From Desulfocapsa sp. (GTDB lineage: Bacteria; Desulfobacterota; Desulfobulbia; Desulfobulbales; Desulfocapsaceae), in assembly GCA_013792135.1 (NCBI GenBank), contig VMSP01000063.1, forward strand, positions 1-42,296: DNA of 42,296 bases, in the 5' to 3' direction. The number at the start of each line of letters is the position of its first letter. Positions within the stretch are counted from its first letter, which is position 1. Below, piece after piece: positions 1 to 7,932 of this stretch. A program made the position numbers and the translations under genes. The notes below the pieces were generated by a model, which was not told the origin of the DNA, did not search any database, and saw only the letters and a program-made list of their open reading frames with translations.

Positions 1-123
1 CATATATTAATACATGCACCCTTTGGGACCGTTTGCTGTTTGCTGCTATTCAGTTTTCAAGGATCGTTTCTACCGTCTCATTCCGCAAGACAGTTACGCG
101 GTCAAGGCCGCGGCGAAGATGTA

Positions 124-152
124 AATCTAATCAAATCCGAACAACCTGTCAA
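124..152 (-). promoter_or_regulatory. Proximal rRNA-type promoter firing left out of the window
   Basis: On the minus strand there is a perfect -35 box TTGACA (152-147), a 17-bp spacer and a -10 box TAGATT (129-124), followed by a GC-rich discriminator. Downstream the minus strand reads CCTTGAAAACTGAATAGC (about 65-48), which resembles leader or spacer sequence of bacterial rRNA operons. I infer a promoter for an rRNA operon whose 16S gene begins just beyond position 1. Confidence 0.6.
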
Positions 153-257
153 TAACTTTTTTCTCAGGTCGTTCGTTTTACTGCCACGCTTATTGTTACT
201 CTTCCTGTCTTCCTGCAGATGAGCTACTGTTTTTGCCTCTCACCCAAGGACCGCGGC

Positions 258-286
258 AAACTACTCAATCAAGAACACGCTGTCAA
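258..286 (-). promoter_or_regulatory. Distal rRNA-type promoter, tandem with the one at 124-152
   Basis: The minus strand has -35 TTGACA (286-281), a 17-bp spacer, -10 TAGTTT (263-258) and then GCCGCGG, a discriminator very like that of the proximal promoter. The two promoters are 134 bp apart. Tandem strong promoters are usual for rRNA operons. Confidence 0.5.
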
Positions 287-467
287 TGGAAAAATGGCCT
301 AAATTTTAACATCACTCTCTTTATTATTTTTTTCCAATTATTAGAGTTCTCCTGTTCAATCTCTTTGAAAATAGTTTGCTTTTAGTCTGTATAAACCGTA
401 ACATAGCAGATGATTATTCTTAATTTAAAGAAACATAGTTGTATTATACTGCCCTTTCACCTCTTAA

Positions 468-1889
468 ATGCACAGCCTCATGACTGACAAGAAACAACTC
501 CTTTGCGCCTTACCTAAAATTGACGAATGCCTTGCAGGCTTAGCTGACAGGACAGGATCGGTTCCACCCAAGCTTGTTAAACTTGCGGTGCGTCACTGTA
601 TTGACTCAGAACGACAACGTATTTTAACAGACGCCCCAGGCTGCCAGCTTTTGAGTCACGAGCAATGGGATGAGCGGCTCCTTGAGGCAATTACCTTAAA
701 AAACCAAATGAATCTTCGGCGAGTTATTAATGGCACCGGCGTTGTCATCCATACCAACCTTGGCCGCTCACTACTTTCCGCAACCATGGTTGACGCCCTT
801 CAACAGGCCGGCACCCATTATACCAATCTTGAATTTGATCTCAACAATGGCAAAAGGGGCAGCAGATACAGCCTGGTCGAAGAAATCATTTGTGACTTGA
901 CCGGGGCCGAAGCAGCTCTGGTTGTCAATAATAATGCAGCCGCAGTATTACTGGCGCTCGACACCCTGGCTTCCGGAAAAGAGGTAATTGTCTCCAGGGG
1001 GCAGCTGGTTGAGATCGGTGGTTCGTTCAGAATCCCAGATGTAATCGCTAAGAGCGGCGCTTACCTAGTTGAGGTTGGATCCACCAATCGAACTCATCTC
1101 GCTGATTATGAAAGAATGATAAATGATAAAACAGCCATGCTATTAAAGGTTCACACCTCGAATTTCAGGGTTATCGGGTTCACCTCTGAGGTTTCTGCTG
1201 AAGAACTCGTAGCCTTGGCCCATGCAAGTGGCTTACCAGTAATGGAAGACCTGGGGAGTGGCAGCTTGGTAGATCTTTCCTCATTTGGTCTGCCGCAAGA
1301 ACCAACCGTCCAACAGATTGTCAAGGCCGGTGTTGACGTGGTCACATTCAGTGGCGACAAGCTCCTTGGCGGGCCCCAGGCCGGTCTTATCGTCGGCAAA
1401 AAAGAAGTCATTGACCTCATCAAACGCAACCCTTTAAATCGTGCCCTGCGCATAGACAAATTCACGCTGGCCTCCTTGGAGGCAGTTTTACGCAACTATT
1501 ATGACCTGGAGCAGGCCCTGACCACAATCCCTACCCTTAAGATGTTAACCCAACCTGTTGATCTGATAAAAAGAAGAGCCAAAAGACTCATGCACAGAGT
1601 ACACGCAAAAGTTCACCCAGTCTGCTCTCTTTGCCTGCGCCCCACGATGTCCCGGGTGGGTGGTGGCGCTATGCCTGAACATGGGCTGCCCAGCTGGGCT
1701 GTCGCCTTCAAACCTCTACAGATTCATCTCAGCGCTATGGAGCAAGGCCTGCGCAAGCTCCCCATTCCTATCATTGGAAAACTTGAAGATGACTCCTTGC
1801 TCTTAGATATGAGGACAGTAAGTGATAATGAAATCCCCGATCTGGCCGGGTCTTTAATTTCCTTCCTAGGACGAGGAGAGCTCCCGTGA
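468..1889 (+). CDS. selA: L-seryl-tRNA(Sec) selenium transferase (SelA)
   Basis: SelA is the PLP enzyme that converts Ser-tRNA(Sec) to Sec-tRNA(Sec) using selenophosphate, in the cytoplasm. The 473-residue product is full length for bacterial SelA. The N-terminal tRNA-binding part precedes the fold-type I transferase core with RVINGTGVVIHTNLGRS at about 85-101. The PLP lysine lies in SGDKLLGGPQAG (Lys298). A second ATG at 480 gives a start four residues shorter; neither has a clear Shine-Dalgarno. The stop overlaps the next gene's GTG start (GTGA), so the two are translationally coupled. The gene implies that the organism makes selenoproteins; selB, selC and selD are not in the window. Confidence 0.95.
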   Translation: MHSLMTDKKQLLCALPKIDECLAGLADRTGSVPPKLVKLAVRHCIDSERQRILTDAPGCQLLSHEQWDERLLEAITLKNQMNLRRVINGTGVVIHTNLGRSLLSATMVDALQQAGTHYTNLEFDLNNGKRGSRYSLVEEIICDLTGAEAALVVNNNAAAVLLALDTLASGKEVIVSRGQLVEIGGSFRIPDVIAKSGAYLVEVGSTNRTHLADYERMINDKTAMLLKVHTSNFRVIGFTSEVSAEELVALAHASGLPVMEDLGSGSLVDLSSFGLPQEPTVQQIVKAGVDVVTFSGDKLLGGPQAGLIVGKKEVIDLIKRNPLNRALRIDKFTLASLEAVLRNYYDLEQALTTIPTLKMLTQPVDLIKRRAKRLMHRVHAKVHPVCSLCLRPTMSRVGGGAMPEHGLPSWAVAFKPLQIHLSAMEQGLRKLPIPIIGKLEDDSLLLDMRTVSDNEIPDLAGSLISFLGRGELP

Positions 1890-4054
1890 TTCATCATTTT
1901 CCTCTTTTCAGCGCTGCTCATTCGCTTTCATACCATGATTTTCAGAATTTCTTCCTCCCATTTTCCAGGGTAATTAAAGAGAAAATAGTAACGGCCACTG
2001 AGGTATTTTTTCTTGAAGATGCCAGTCAACTGGACAACTCATCTGATGATGCATCCAAACGTTCTCTTCTTAAAGAAATTTTCACACAAACCCTAGAGGA
2101 CAAAGAACCTGCGGCCTATGACAATTGCCTATTCTTTCCATTTCCTATTGCTGATGAACAGATTATTGTTGCCGTTGTTACAGGAATCGATCGACTGCTT
2201 GTGAAAAAGGCTGGTCACGACTGGTTGCAGGAGATCCGTGATACCCTGCAACGCGAATTCCTGATATTAAAACAGGCCGGTGTCGATCTACAGACCGGCC
2301 TCCTCAATGGCGCCCACCTGAACACATTATTTGATGCCTTTCCGGAAGGAGAACATGTTGGCCTGGTTCTGGTAGAAATCTACCCTAAGGCTCGCACCGC
2401 CATGGAAGGCATGCGACATGTGCGACGATCAGCGACCATACTTAAATCCTTTGCCGGAGAACATGTCCCCCTGTATCATCTCGGACAGTCCGTTTTCGCC
2501 TTCGCCTTCCGGAACTGCAATGAAGATTACGCCGCCCGTTTTGGCCCTCTGCTGGTCTCATTCTTGAAACGGGAGCAATTCAAACGCGTTCACGTCGGAT
2601 ACAGCCAGGGAGAAATCAGCCAGGACGAATACAATGAAACCAGAAAAACTGGCCGACAGGTCCTCGACGAAGCCTGGCTTGCCCTGCAGATTGCCTGCAA
2701 AAGAGGACCGTTTAGCTTCTGCACCTATCGCTCACTACAGAATGCTCAACGCCACTCCCTCTATGCCTCGACTCGCGATATCCTGGCCAGGATTCAACCC
2801 TATTGGCAAAAATTGGATAAATTTTCTCTGGTACAACTGCATCCAACTAAAGACACTGACAATATCTATGACAAGATTATTCTTAACCTTGCTGGCAGTA
2901 AAAAAATAAAAGGGAGAGATCAAGATGTTTATATATTACTCCCCGGTATAAATTTTCAAGAAGTGATGCCTATCGTCAGAAAAATCATACAATCCATAAT
3001 TTACGACACGAAAGGCAAAAGAACTGTAGCGGCAGGTATCGCCCTTTTCCCCTTCAGTGATTTTAAAAAATCAGAGCTGGTACTTAATTGTCGAAAAGCT
3101 TTGTTGCATGGAGCCCTATTGGGAGAAGGCTCAATCACGGTCTTTGAGGCCTTAAGCCTGAATGTCAGCGGCGATATTTTTTATGGAGAGGGCGATATCC
3201 CCAAGGCTGTCAAAGAATATAGGCGCGGCTTATTAATCCAGCCCCATGATGTAAACCTGCTCAACAGTCTTGGCGTAAGTTATGCAATGATGAACAGGCA
3301 CAGCATGGCCAATGACTGCTTTCTGAAAGCCTTAGCTGTAAAAAATGATGACTTCATATCCTGGTATAACCTGGGACTTGGGCGTGAATTACAAGGGAAT
3401 ATTGCAGGGGCGGTGGAATCTTTTGAACATGCCCTCAAGTATCATATTGAAAATGAACCGGATATTGCCGACGTCAGAAAAGAACTGCCTTTGCAACTTG
3501 GGAAACTCTACTGTCAAACAGGACGATATCAGGAGACTCTAGATATTCTTTTACCGTGGTATGATACGAAAAAAAATGATCCAGGATCTGGTAGGGCCTT
3601 ACGTTATTTAGGAGAATCTTGTAATGGCGTGGGCCGGGTTCGGGAAGCAATGAGCTGGTTACAACGAGCCATACGTTTTGATGAGTTTGATGCGGATGCC
3701 CTGAGCCTGCTGGGAGAAATCTACCTTGACAACAACGAGGGCGACCAGATTGCCCTTAAGTTCTGCGAAAAAAGTGTTGAGCTGAATCAAATACCGGCCC
3801 TGTTTCATCTTCGCCTTGCAAGAGCGCAGGTACAATGCGGCTATCTGGAAGCAGCCAGAGATACTCTCCGCCACTGCCTCAGGAACAAAGAGACAAAAAA
3901 AGCAGCTGGGTTCCAGATGGGCTTAACATATTGGAAACAGATGAAGAAAACAAGAGCAAGGCACTGGTTCTCCAAGATACTTACCCATGAAGAGATTGGG
4001 TCCAACCAGTACAAACAGGCCAGCAACTACCTCCTGGAGCTACAGACTCAATAA
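1886..4054 (+). CDS. Tandem degenerate GGDEF domains fused to TPR repeats
   Basis: The 722-residue protein starts at GTG 1886, with GAGGAG 8 nt upstream and a 4-nt overlap with selA. After an unassigned N-terminal part (1-130), residues 133-141 (VDLQTGLLN) resemble the D-x-(L/T)-T-x-L-x-N entry motif of diguanylate cyclase GGDEF domains. Where GGDEF is expected the protein has LGQSVF (199-204). A second GGDEF-like domain (about 285-425) has GRDQDVYILLPG at 343-354. Both active sites are therefore degenerate. Residues 430-720 are TPR-like helical repeats, first copy GDIPKAVKEYRRGL. No membrane segment or signal peptide is evident, so it is probably cytoplasmic. A non-catalytic, possibly nucleotide-sensing scaffold is my inference; why it is coupled to selA is unknown. 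Confidence 0.75.
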   Translation: MIHHFPLFSAAHSLSYHDFQNFFLPFSRVIKEKIVTATEVFFLEDASQLDNSSDDASKRSLLKEIFTQTLEDKEPAAYDNCLFFPFPIADEQIIVAVVTGIDRLLVKKAGHDWLQEIRDTLQREFLILKQAGVDLQTGLLNGAHLNTLFDAFPEGEHVGLVLVEIYPKARTAMEGMRHVRRSATILKSFAGEHVPLYHLGQSVFAFAFRNCNEDYAARFGPLLVSFLKREQFKRVHVGYSQGEISQDEYNETRKTGRQVLDEAWLALQIACKRGPFSFCTYRSLQNAQRHSLYASTRDILARIQPYWQKLDKFSLVQLHPTKDTDNIYDKIILNLAGSKKIKGRDQDVYILLPGINFQEVMPIVRKIIQSIIYDTKGKRTVAAGIALFPFSDFKKSELVLNCRKALLHGALLGEGSITVFEALSLNVSGDIFYGEGDIPKAVKEYRRGLLIQPHDVNLLNSLGVSYAMMNRHSMANDCFLKALAVKNDDFISWYNLGLGRELQGNIAGAVESFEHALKYHIENEPDIADVRKELPLQLGKLYCQTGRYQETLDILLPWYDTKKNDPGSGRALRYLGESCNGVGRVREAMSWLQRAIRFDEFDADALSLLGEIYLDNNEGDQIALKFCEKSVELNQIPALFHLRLARAQVQCGYLEAARDTLRHCLRNKETKKAAGFQMGLTYWKQMKKTRARHWFSKILTHEEIGSNQYKQASNYLLELQTQ

Positions 4055-4078
4055 ACTCGAGCAAAGGATTATCCCAGC

Positions 4079-4762
4079 ATGCAAAACAGTGATCGAAGGC
4101 GGATAAAAAGGGAACCTAAATATTGTCTAGACAACAGTGTCGTTGGCGATTCATGGCGCATGTTTCGCATCATGTCAGAATTTGTCGATGGTTTTGACAC
4201 CATGTCCGCAATAGATGTGCCGGTGGTAACAATTTACGGCTCAGCCAGAACAACAAAAGACGATCCGTACTACAAACTGGCAGAAGAACTTGCCGGGAAA
4301 TTAGCCCAGGCCGGTTATGGAATCATTACCGGAGGCGGCCCAGGTATCATGGAGGCAGCCAACAAGGGTGCTTTTGAAGCAGGTGGCGTCTCCATTGGCC
4401 TCAATATTCACCTTCCACACGAACAGGCCCCCAATGCATTTATCAATTTCCCTTTACATTTCAAATATTTTTTTGTGCGTAAAGTGATGTTCATGAAATA
4501 TTCCATGGCCTTTATCTGTATGCCCGGCGGCTTTGGTTCCCTTGATGAACTTTTCGAGTCTCTGACCCTTATCCAGACCCAGAACGTTAAACCCTTCCCT
4601 ATTATTCTGATTGGCAGTGATTTTTGGGGTGGACTTTTAGAATGGATTAAGGATAAGTTCATATCAAACGGAACAATAAACAAGGACGACCTTTTACTCA
4701 TCGACATGATGGATGATGTTGATGAGGTGGTTAATTATATAAAAAAGACCGTTGTGGTATGA
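4079..4762 (+). CDS. LOG-family (TIGR00730) nucleotide phosphoribohydrolase
   Basis: The 227-residue protein has both LOG signatures: GGGPGIMEAANKGAF at 85-99 and PGGFGSLDE at 149-157, with the RK pair at 134-135. Some members of this Rossmann-type family release cytokinin bases or hydrolyse purine monophosphates at the N-glycosidic bond. They are often misnamed lysine decarboxylase. Substrate here cannot be told from sequence. It starts 24 nt after the GGDEF/TPR gene and is probably in the same transcript. The Ser in PGGFGS, where Thr is usual, is conservative. Confidence 0.9.
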   Translation: MQNSDRRRIKREPKYCLDNSVVGDSWRMFRIMSEFVDGFDTMSAIDVPVVTIYGSARTTKDDPYYKLAEELAGKLAQAGYGIITGGGPGIMEAANKGAFEAGGVSIGLNIHLPHEQAPNAFINFPLHFKYFFVRKVMFMKYSMAFICMPGGFGSLDELFESLTLIQTQNVKPFPIILIGSDFWGGLLEWIKDKFISNGTINKDDLLLIDMMDDVDEVVNYIKKTVVV

Positions 4763-4819
4763 TATCAATTAACTCGTTTTCTCCTGACAAACGGTGGACT
4801 AGCTGGATAAGGTGAATTT

Positions 4820-5902
4820 ATGGCTCAGATAGATGCTTTTTTTAAATTGATGAACGATGAAGGTGCCTCGGATTTACACATGGTGGCAGGCCAGCAACCG
4901 ATCCTCCGTATTCGTGGAGATATGGAGCGTGTGAAGTTTAAAGTAATGGAGAATGAAGAATTAAAAAAAATGCTCTATGAAATCTGCCCGGAAGAAAAAA
5001 TCAAGACCTTTGAAGAATCCGGAGATATCGATTTTGGTTACGAGATCCCAGGGCTTGCCCGTTACCGTTGTAACTTTTTCCAGCAGAAGCATGGTATTGG
5101 CGCCGTTTTCCGTGAAATTCCCAGCGACATTATGTCCTGCGAACAGCTGGGACTACCAAAGGTTATCTCCCGGCTTGCCCAACTACCCAAGGGGCTTGTT
5201 CTGGTAACCGGACCTACAGGGTCCGGTAAGTCTACGACCCTGGCAGCCATTGTTGATGAAGTCAACAGAACCAGAAAAGATCATGTCCTGACCATTGAAG
5301 ACCCTATTGAATTTGTACATAAGAGCCAGAAATGTATTATCAATCACCGAGAGGTCGGTCAGCATACCAAATCGTTTACTGCCGCCCTTCGTGGCGCCTT
5401 GCGTGAAGATCCCGACATCATCATGGTGGGTGAAATGCGCGATCTTGAAACAATTTCCCTGGCCATGGAGGCCGCCATGACCGGTCACCTTGTCTTCGGT
5501 ACTCTGCATACTTTGAATGCCATGAAGACTGTTGATCGTATCATTGAGATCTTTCCCGCCAACCAGCAGGGGCAAGTCAGATCTACCTTATCGGATGCCC
5601 TGAAGGCCGTGGTCTCGCAAACCCTCTTTAAACGTACCGACATCAAAGGACGATGTGCCGCACTCGAGATCCTTATAGCCACCCCGGCCGTCCGCAATCT
5701 TATTCGTGAAGGTAAAACCTACCAGATCGCATCGGTGATGCAAACCGGTAAAAAATATGGCATGCAGACCCTTGATGACGCTATCCTGGGCTTTCTGGAT
5801 AAAAAAATGATCAGTCCTGACTCTGCCTATTCCAACTGTATCGACAAGGCTAAATTTCTGAAATATCTCCTTAACCCTCCTTCTGATTTTACCGAGGTCT
5901 GA
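4820..5902 (+). CDS. pilT: Type IV pilus retraction ATPase PilT
   Basis: PilT is the cytoplasmic hexameric ATPase that depolymerises type IV pili. The 360-residue length is typical. It has an N-terminal PAS-like domain, Walker A GPTGSGKST (131-139, Lys137), the Asp box around DHVLTIEDPIEF, Walker B in DPDIIMVGEMRD and the His box GHLVFGTLHT. The PilT-specific AIRNLIRE motif appears as AVRNLIREGKT, which separates it from PilB and supports PilT; PilU remains possible. GGTG at 4811 serves as the ribosome site. No other pilus assembly gene is in the window. Confidence 0.93.
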   Translation: MAQIDAFFKLMNDEGASDLHMVAGQQPILRIRGDMERVKFKVMENEELKKMLYEICPEEKIKTFEESGDIDFGYEIPGLARYRCNFFQQKHGIGAVFREIPSDIMSCEQLGLPKVISRLAQLPKGLVLVTGPTGSGKSTTLAAIVDEVNRTRKDHVLTIEDPIEFVHKSQKCIINHREVGQHTKSFTAALRGALREDPDIIMVGEMRDLETISLAMEAAMTGHLVFGTLHTLNAMKTVDRIIEIFPANQQGQVRSTLSDALKAVVSQTLFKRTDIKGRCAALEILIATPAVRNLIREGKTYQIASVMQTGKKYGMQTLDDAILGFLDKKMISPDSAYSNCIDKAKFLKYLLNPPSDFTEV

Positions 5903-5995
5903 CAAAGAGCCCATTCCGGTATTAAGATGATTTTTTCTTGACAAAAATCAGGCCGTGAATTAATGCAACAAGCACGAAATGAAAAATCGTTTTTG

Positions 5996-6023
5996 TTGTC
6001 AATTTACCGTTTAAGTATAAAAT
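5996..6023 (+). promoter_or_regulatory. Possible promoter of the ferredoxin gene
   Basis: TTGTCA (5996-6001), a 16-bp spacer and TAAAAT (6018-6023) lie about 35 bp upstream of the ferredoxin ATG, in an AT-rich gap after pilT. The boxes are imperfect, so this is only a candidate. Confidence 0.35.
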
Positions 6024-6057
6024 ACTTGTTCTTTTAATTCTCTATTGGAGGTGTATT

Positions 6058-6246
6058 ATGGCTTGGGATATCGTTATTGATTTAGACAAATGTGTTGGTG
6101 ATGAAGAATGTGTAAACGCCTGTCCTGCTCAGGTATATGAGATGCGTGACGGTAAGGCCTTTGTCGCCGAGCCTGACGAATGTCTTGGTTGCGAGACCTG
6201 TGTTGAAGTTTGTCCTGAAGGCGCTCTCACTGTCACTGAAGTGTAA
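6058..6246 (+). CDS. Small 7Fe/8Fe-type ferredoxin with Asp at a cluster-ligand position
   Basis: This 62-residue low-potential electron carrier has a strong GGAGG ribosome site 7 nt before ATG 6058. The second cluster motif is canonical: C42, C45, C48 and C52-Pro. The first has C12, Asp15, C18 and C22-Pro, so Asp replaces the second cysteine, as in Pyrococcus furiosus ferredoxin (Asp14) and Desulfovibrio africanus ferredoxin III. The family precedent predicts a cluster that is Asp-ligated 4Fe-4S or interconverts with 3Fe-4S. The protein is acidic. It forms a single-gene unit closed by the terminator at 6268. Confidence 0.93.
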   Translation: MAWDIVIDLDKCVGDEECVNACPAQVYEMRDGKAFVAEPDECLGCETCVEVCPEGALTVTEV

Positions 6247-6267
6247 TTTCCATCAGTCTCAGTCTGA

Positions 6268-6312
6268 GACAAGCCCATTCCCTTTTTTGGGGGAATGGGC
6301 TTGTCTTGTTTT
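6268..6312 (+). terminator. Rho-independent terminator of the ferredoxin gene
   Basis: A perfect 15-bp stem, gacaagcccattccc (6268-6282) and its complement (6291-6305), encloses an 8-nt loop and is followed by a short T-rich stretch (TTGTTTT). Confidence 0.85.
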
Positions 6313-6329
6313 AAGGATATGAGTTTCAG

Positions 6330-6779
6330 ATGATAAAAGGAACACTTACAAAATTAAAGCCAGGTGTCCCTAGACGGATTCATCTGTTGCTTGCAGCTAC
6401 GTTATGGAGTTTAATAGGAGGCGTACTCATGTTCCGTGGAGCCTCCTGGCTGGTAGCAGTCGAAAGACTATGGGTCATAGTGCCGGCCATGATTGCCGGA
6501 ACCTTGAAATCACTTTTCATCCTTGACAACACTGCCAGAAAAGGGGTCCATCGTATCCTCGAGATGGCAGACGGAACCTGCCTGGGAGCGGTTTATTCCA
6601 TACGAACATGGCTGCTGGTTCTGGTCATGATAGGAAGTGGCATGGTGCTACGCCAATCAGCCTTACCCAGAGAGCTCTTGGGCGGTCTGTATGTGGCGAT
6701 TGGCTGGGCTTTATTTTATTCCAGCCGACACGCCTGGCGGGCTTGGCAACACATTTCTGACCTGCAGGAAAAGCAGTGA
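6330..6779 (+). CDS. Conserved-looking four-helix inner-membrane protein of unknown function
   Basis: The 149-residue basic protein has about four hydrophobic segments (roughly 19-36, 44-66, 91-107 and 116-130) and short charged loops, so it is probably an inner-membrane protein. I do not recognise a named family. Its stop TGA (6777-6779) overlaps the GTG start of alr (6776), which points to translational coupling. It might contribute to envelope biogenesis, but this rests only on position. Confidence 0.7.
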   Translation: MIKGTLTKLKPGVPRRIHLLLAATLWSLIGGVLMFRGASWLVAVERLWVIVPAMIAGTLKSLFILDNTARKGVHRILEMADGTCLGAVYSIRTWLLVLVMIGSGMVLRQSALPRELLGGLYVAIGWALFYSSRHAWRAWQHISDLQEKQ

Positions 6780-7915
6780 TTCATCCTCATCCATCTTCCA
6801 GATCTTTTAATCAGGTTTGCATTGACTCCTCTGCCCTGCACGAGAATTTCAGTAAAATGCAGCAACGGGTCGGCCGGGATATCCGAATCATGGCCATGGT
6901 CAAGGCAGATGCCTATGGTCATGGAATGGTCCAGACTGCCGTCCGCTTTGCCGAGGCAGGATGTGACTGTTTCGGAGTCGCCGAGATTGAGGAAGGGGTT
7001 GAATTACGGCGCACAGGGATCCAGGGTCAGATCTTTGTGTTGCTGGGTTTTCAGCCCTCTCAGGAACAGCTCTTTTTTGATTATGACCTGACTCCGGTCA
7101 TCTTTGATTATCAGGCTATGGATCTGCTCTCGCAGGCTGCGGTCAGAAATGGTAAAGAGATGGATTTTCACTTGAAGGTCGATTGCGGCATGGGCAGACT
7201 GGGATTCAGGCCTTCTGAAGTGCATGAATTTTTTGCTCGTCTGGAAGATTTTCCCAAGCTATCACTTGTCGGAATCATGAGCCACTTTCCCATGGCAGAT
7301 GACACAGAGTCCACACAGACCATGGCGATGTTTCAACACTATAAAAAAGTCTGCATGCAGTCGAGTCAGCAAACTCCAGTTATTTGTCATATTGCCAACT
7401 CCGGAGCAGCCCTCTATTTCCCCAAAACCTGCTGCGACATGGTACGTCTGGGCATATCCCTCTATGGCTATTATCCCGATGGTGCAGAGGGCACGCAACT
7501 TGCCAGAGAGAAAAAACTTGTTCCGGCCATGTCATTTACCACTCAGGTCGTGCAGATAAAAACAGTTCCAACATCAACCGGGATCAGTTATGGCCATACC
7601 TTTGTTACTGAAAAGGAGACGAAGCTAGCTGTTCTGCCGGTTGGATATGCAGATGGATTCCTCCGCAGCTTGTCCAATAGGGCACAAGTGCTTATTAAAG
7701 GACAGCGGGCCAGAATTATTGGCCGCATCTGCATGAATCTGTGCATGGCAGACATCTCTGAAATTTCAGGCGTAGAGACTGGTGACCCGGTAGTTATTCT
7801 GGGATCACAGGGGGCTGAAACCATTACTGCCGATGAAATTGCCGAATGGATGGGGACAATCTCCTACGAAGTCCTCTGTCTCTTTGGCAACAACAATGAC
7901 AGAAACTATACTTAA
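6776..7915 (+). CDS. alr: Alanine racemase
   Basis: Alr interconverts L- and D-alanine for peptidoglycan synthesis, using PLP in the cytoplasm. The 379-residue product has the PLP-lysine motif AMVKADAYGHG (Lys43) in the N-terminal TIM barrel and the catalytic tyrosine in GISYGHTF (Tyr272). The second-domain motif IGRICMNLCMADIS is also present. The GTG start overlaps the upstream stop as GTGA. Length is normal and no essential residue appears missing. Confidence 0.96.
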   Translation: MIHPHPSSRSFNQVCIDSSALHENFSKMQQRVGRDIRIMAMVKADAYGHGMVQTAVRFAEAGCDCFGVAEIEEGVELRRTGIQGQIFVLLGFQPSQEQLFFDYDLTPVIFDYQAMDLLSQAAVRNGKEMDFHLKVDCGMGRLGFRPSEVHEFFARLEDFPKLSLVGIMSHFPMADDTESTQTMAMFQHYKKVCMQSSQQTPVICHIANSGAALYFPKTCCDMVRLGISLYGYYPDGAEGTQLAREKKLVPAMSFTTQVVQIKTVPTSTGISYGHTFVTEKETKLAVLPVGYADGFLRSLSNRAQVLIKGQRARIIGRICMNLCMADISEISGVETGDPVVILGSQGAETITADEIAEWMGTISYEVLCLFGNNNDRNYT

Positions 7916-7932
7916 GCAATAATTGAGCAAAG

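Larger units (their letters stand above)
1..467. other. Non-coding region between a leftward rRNA leader and selA
   Basis: No convincing gene lies here; a short open frame at 40-222 is antisense to the rRNA leader and has no family features. Positions 1-290 hold the two minus-strand promoters and leader. Positions 300-467 are AT-rich and probably hold the selA promoter; a TATAAA at 390-395 with TTGAAA at 365-370 is a weak candidate with an overlong 19-bp spacer. Confidence 0.5.

Noticed and set aside
40-222. A 60-codon open frame in the left intergenic region
   Set aside because: It lies antisense to a probable rRNA leader and promoter, has no ribosome site and no family pattern.
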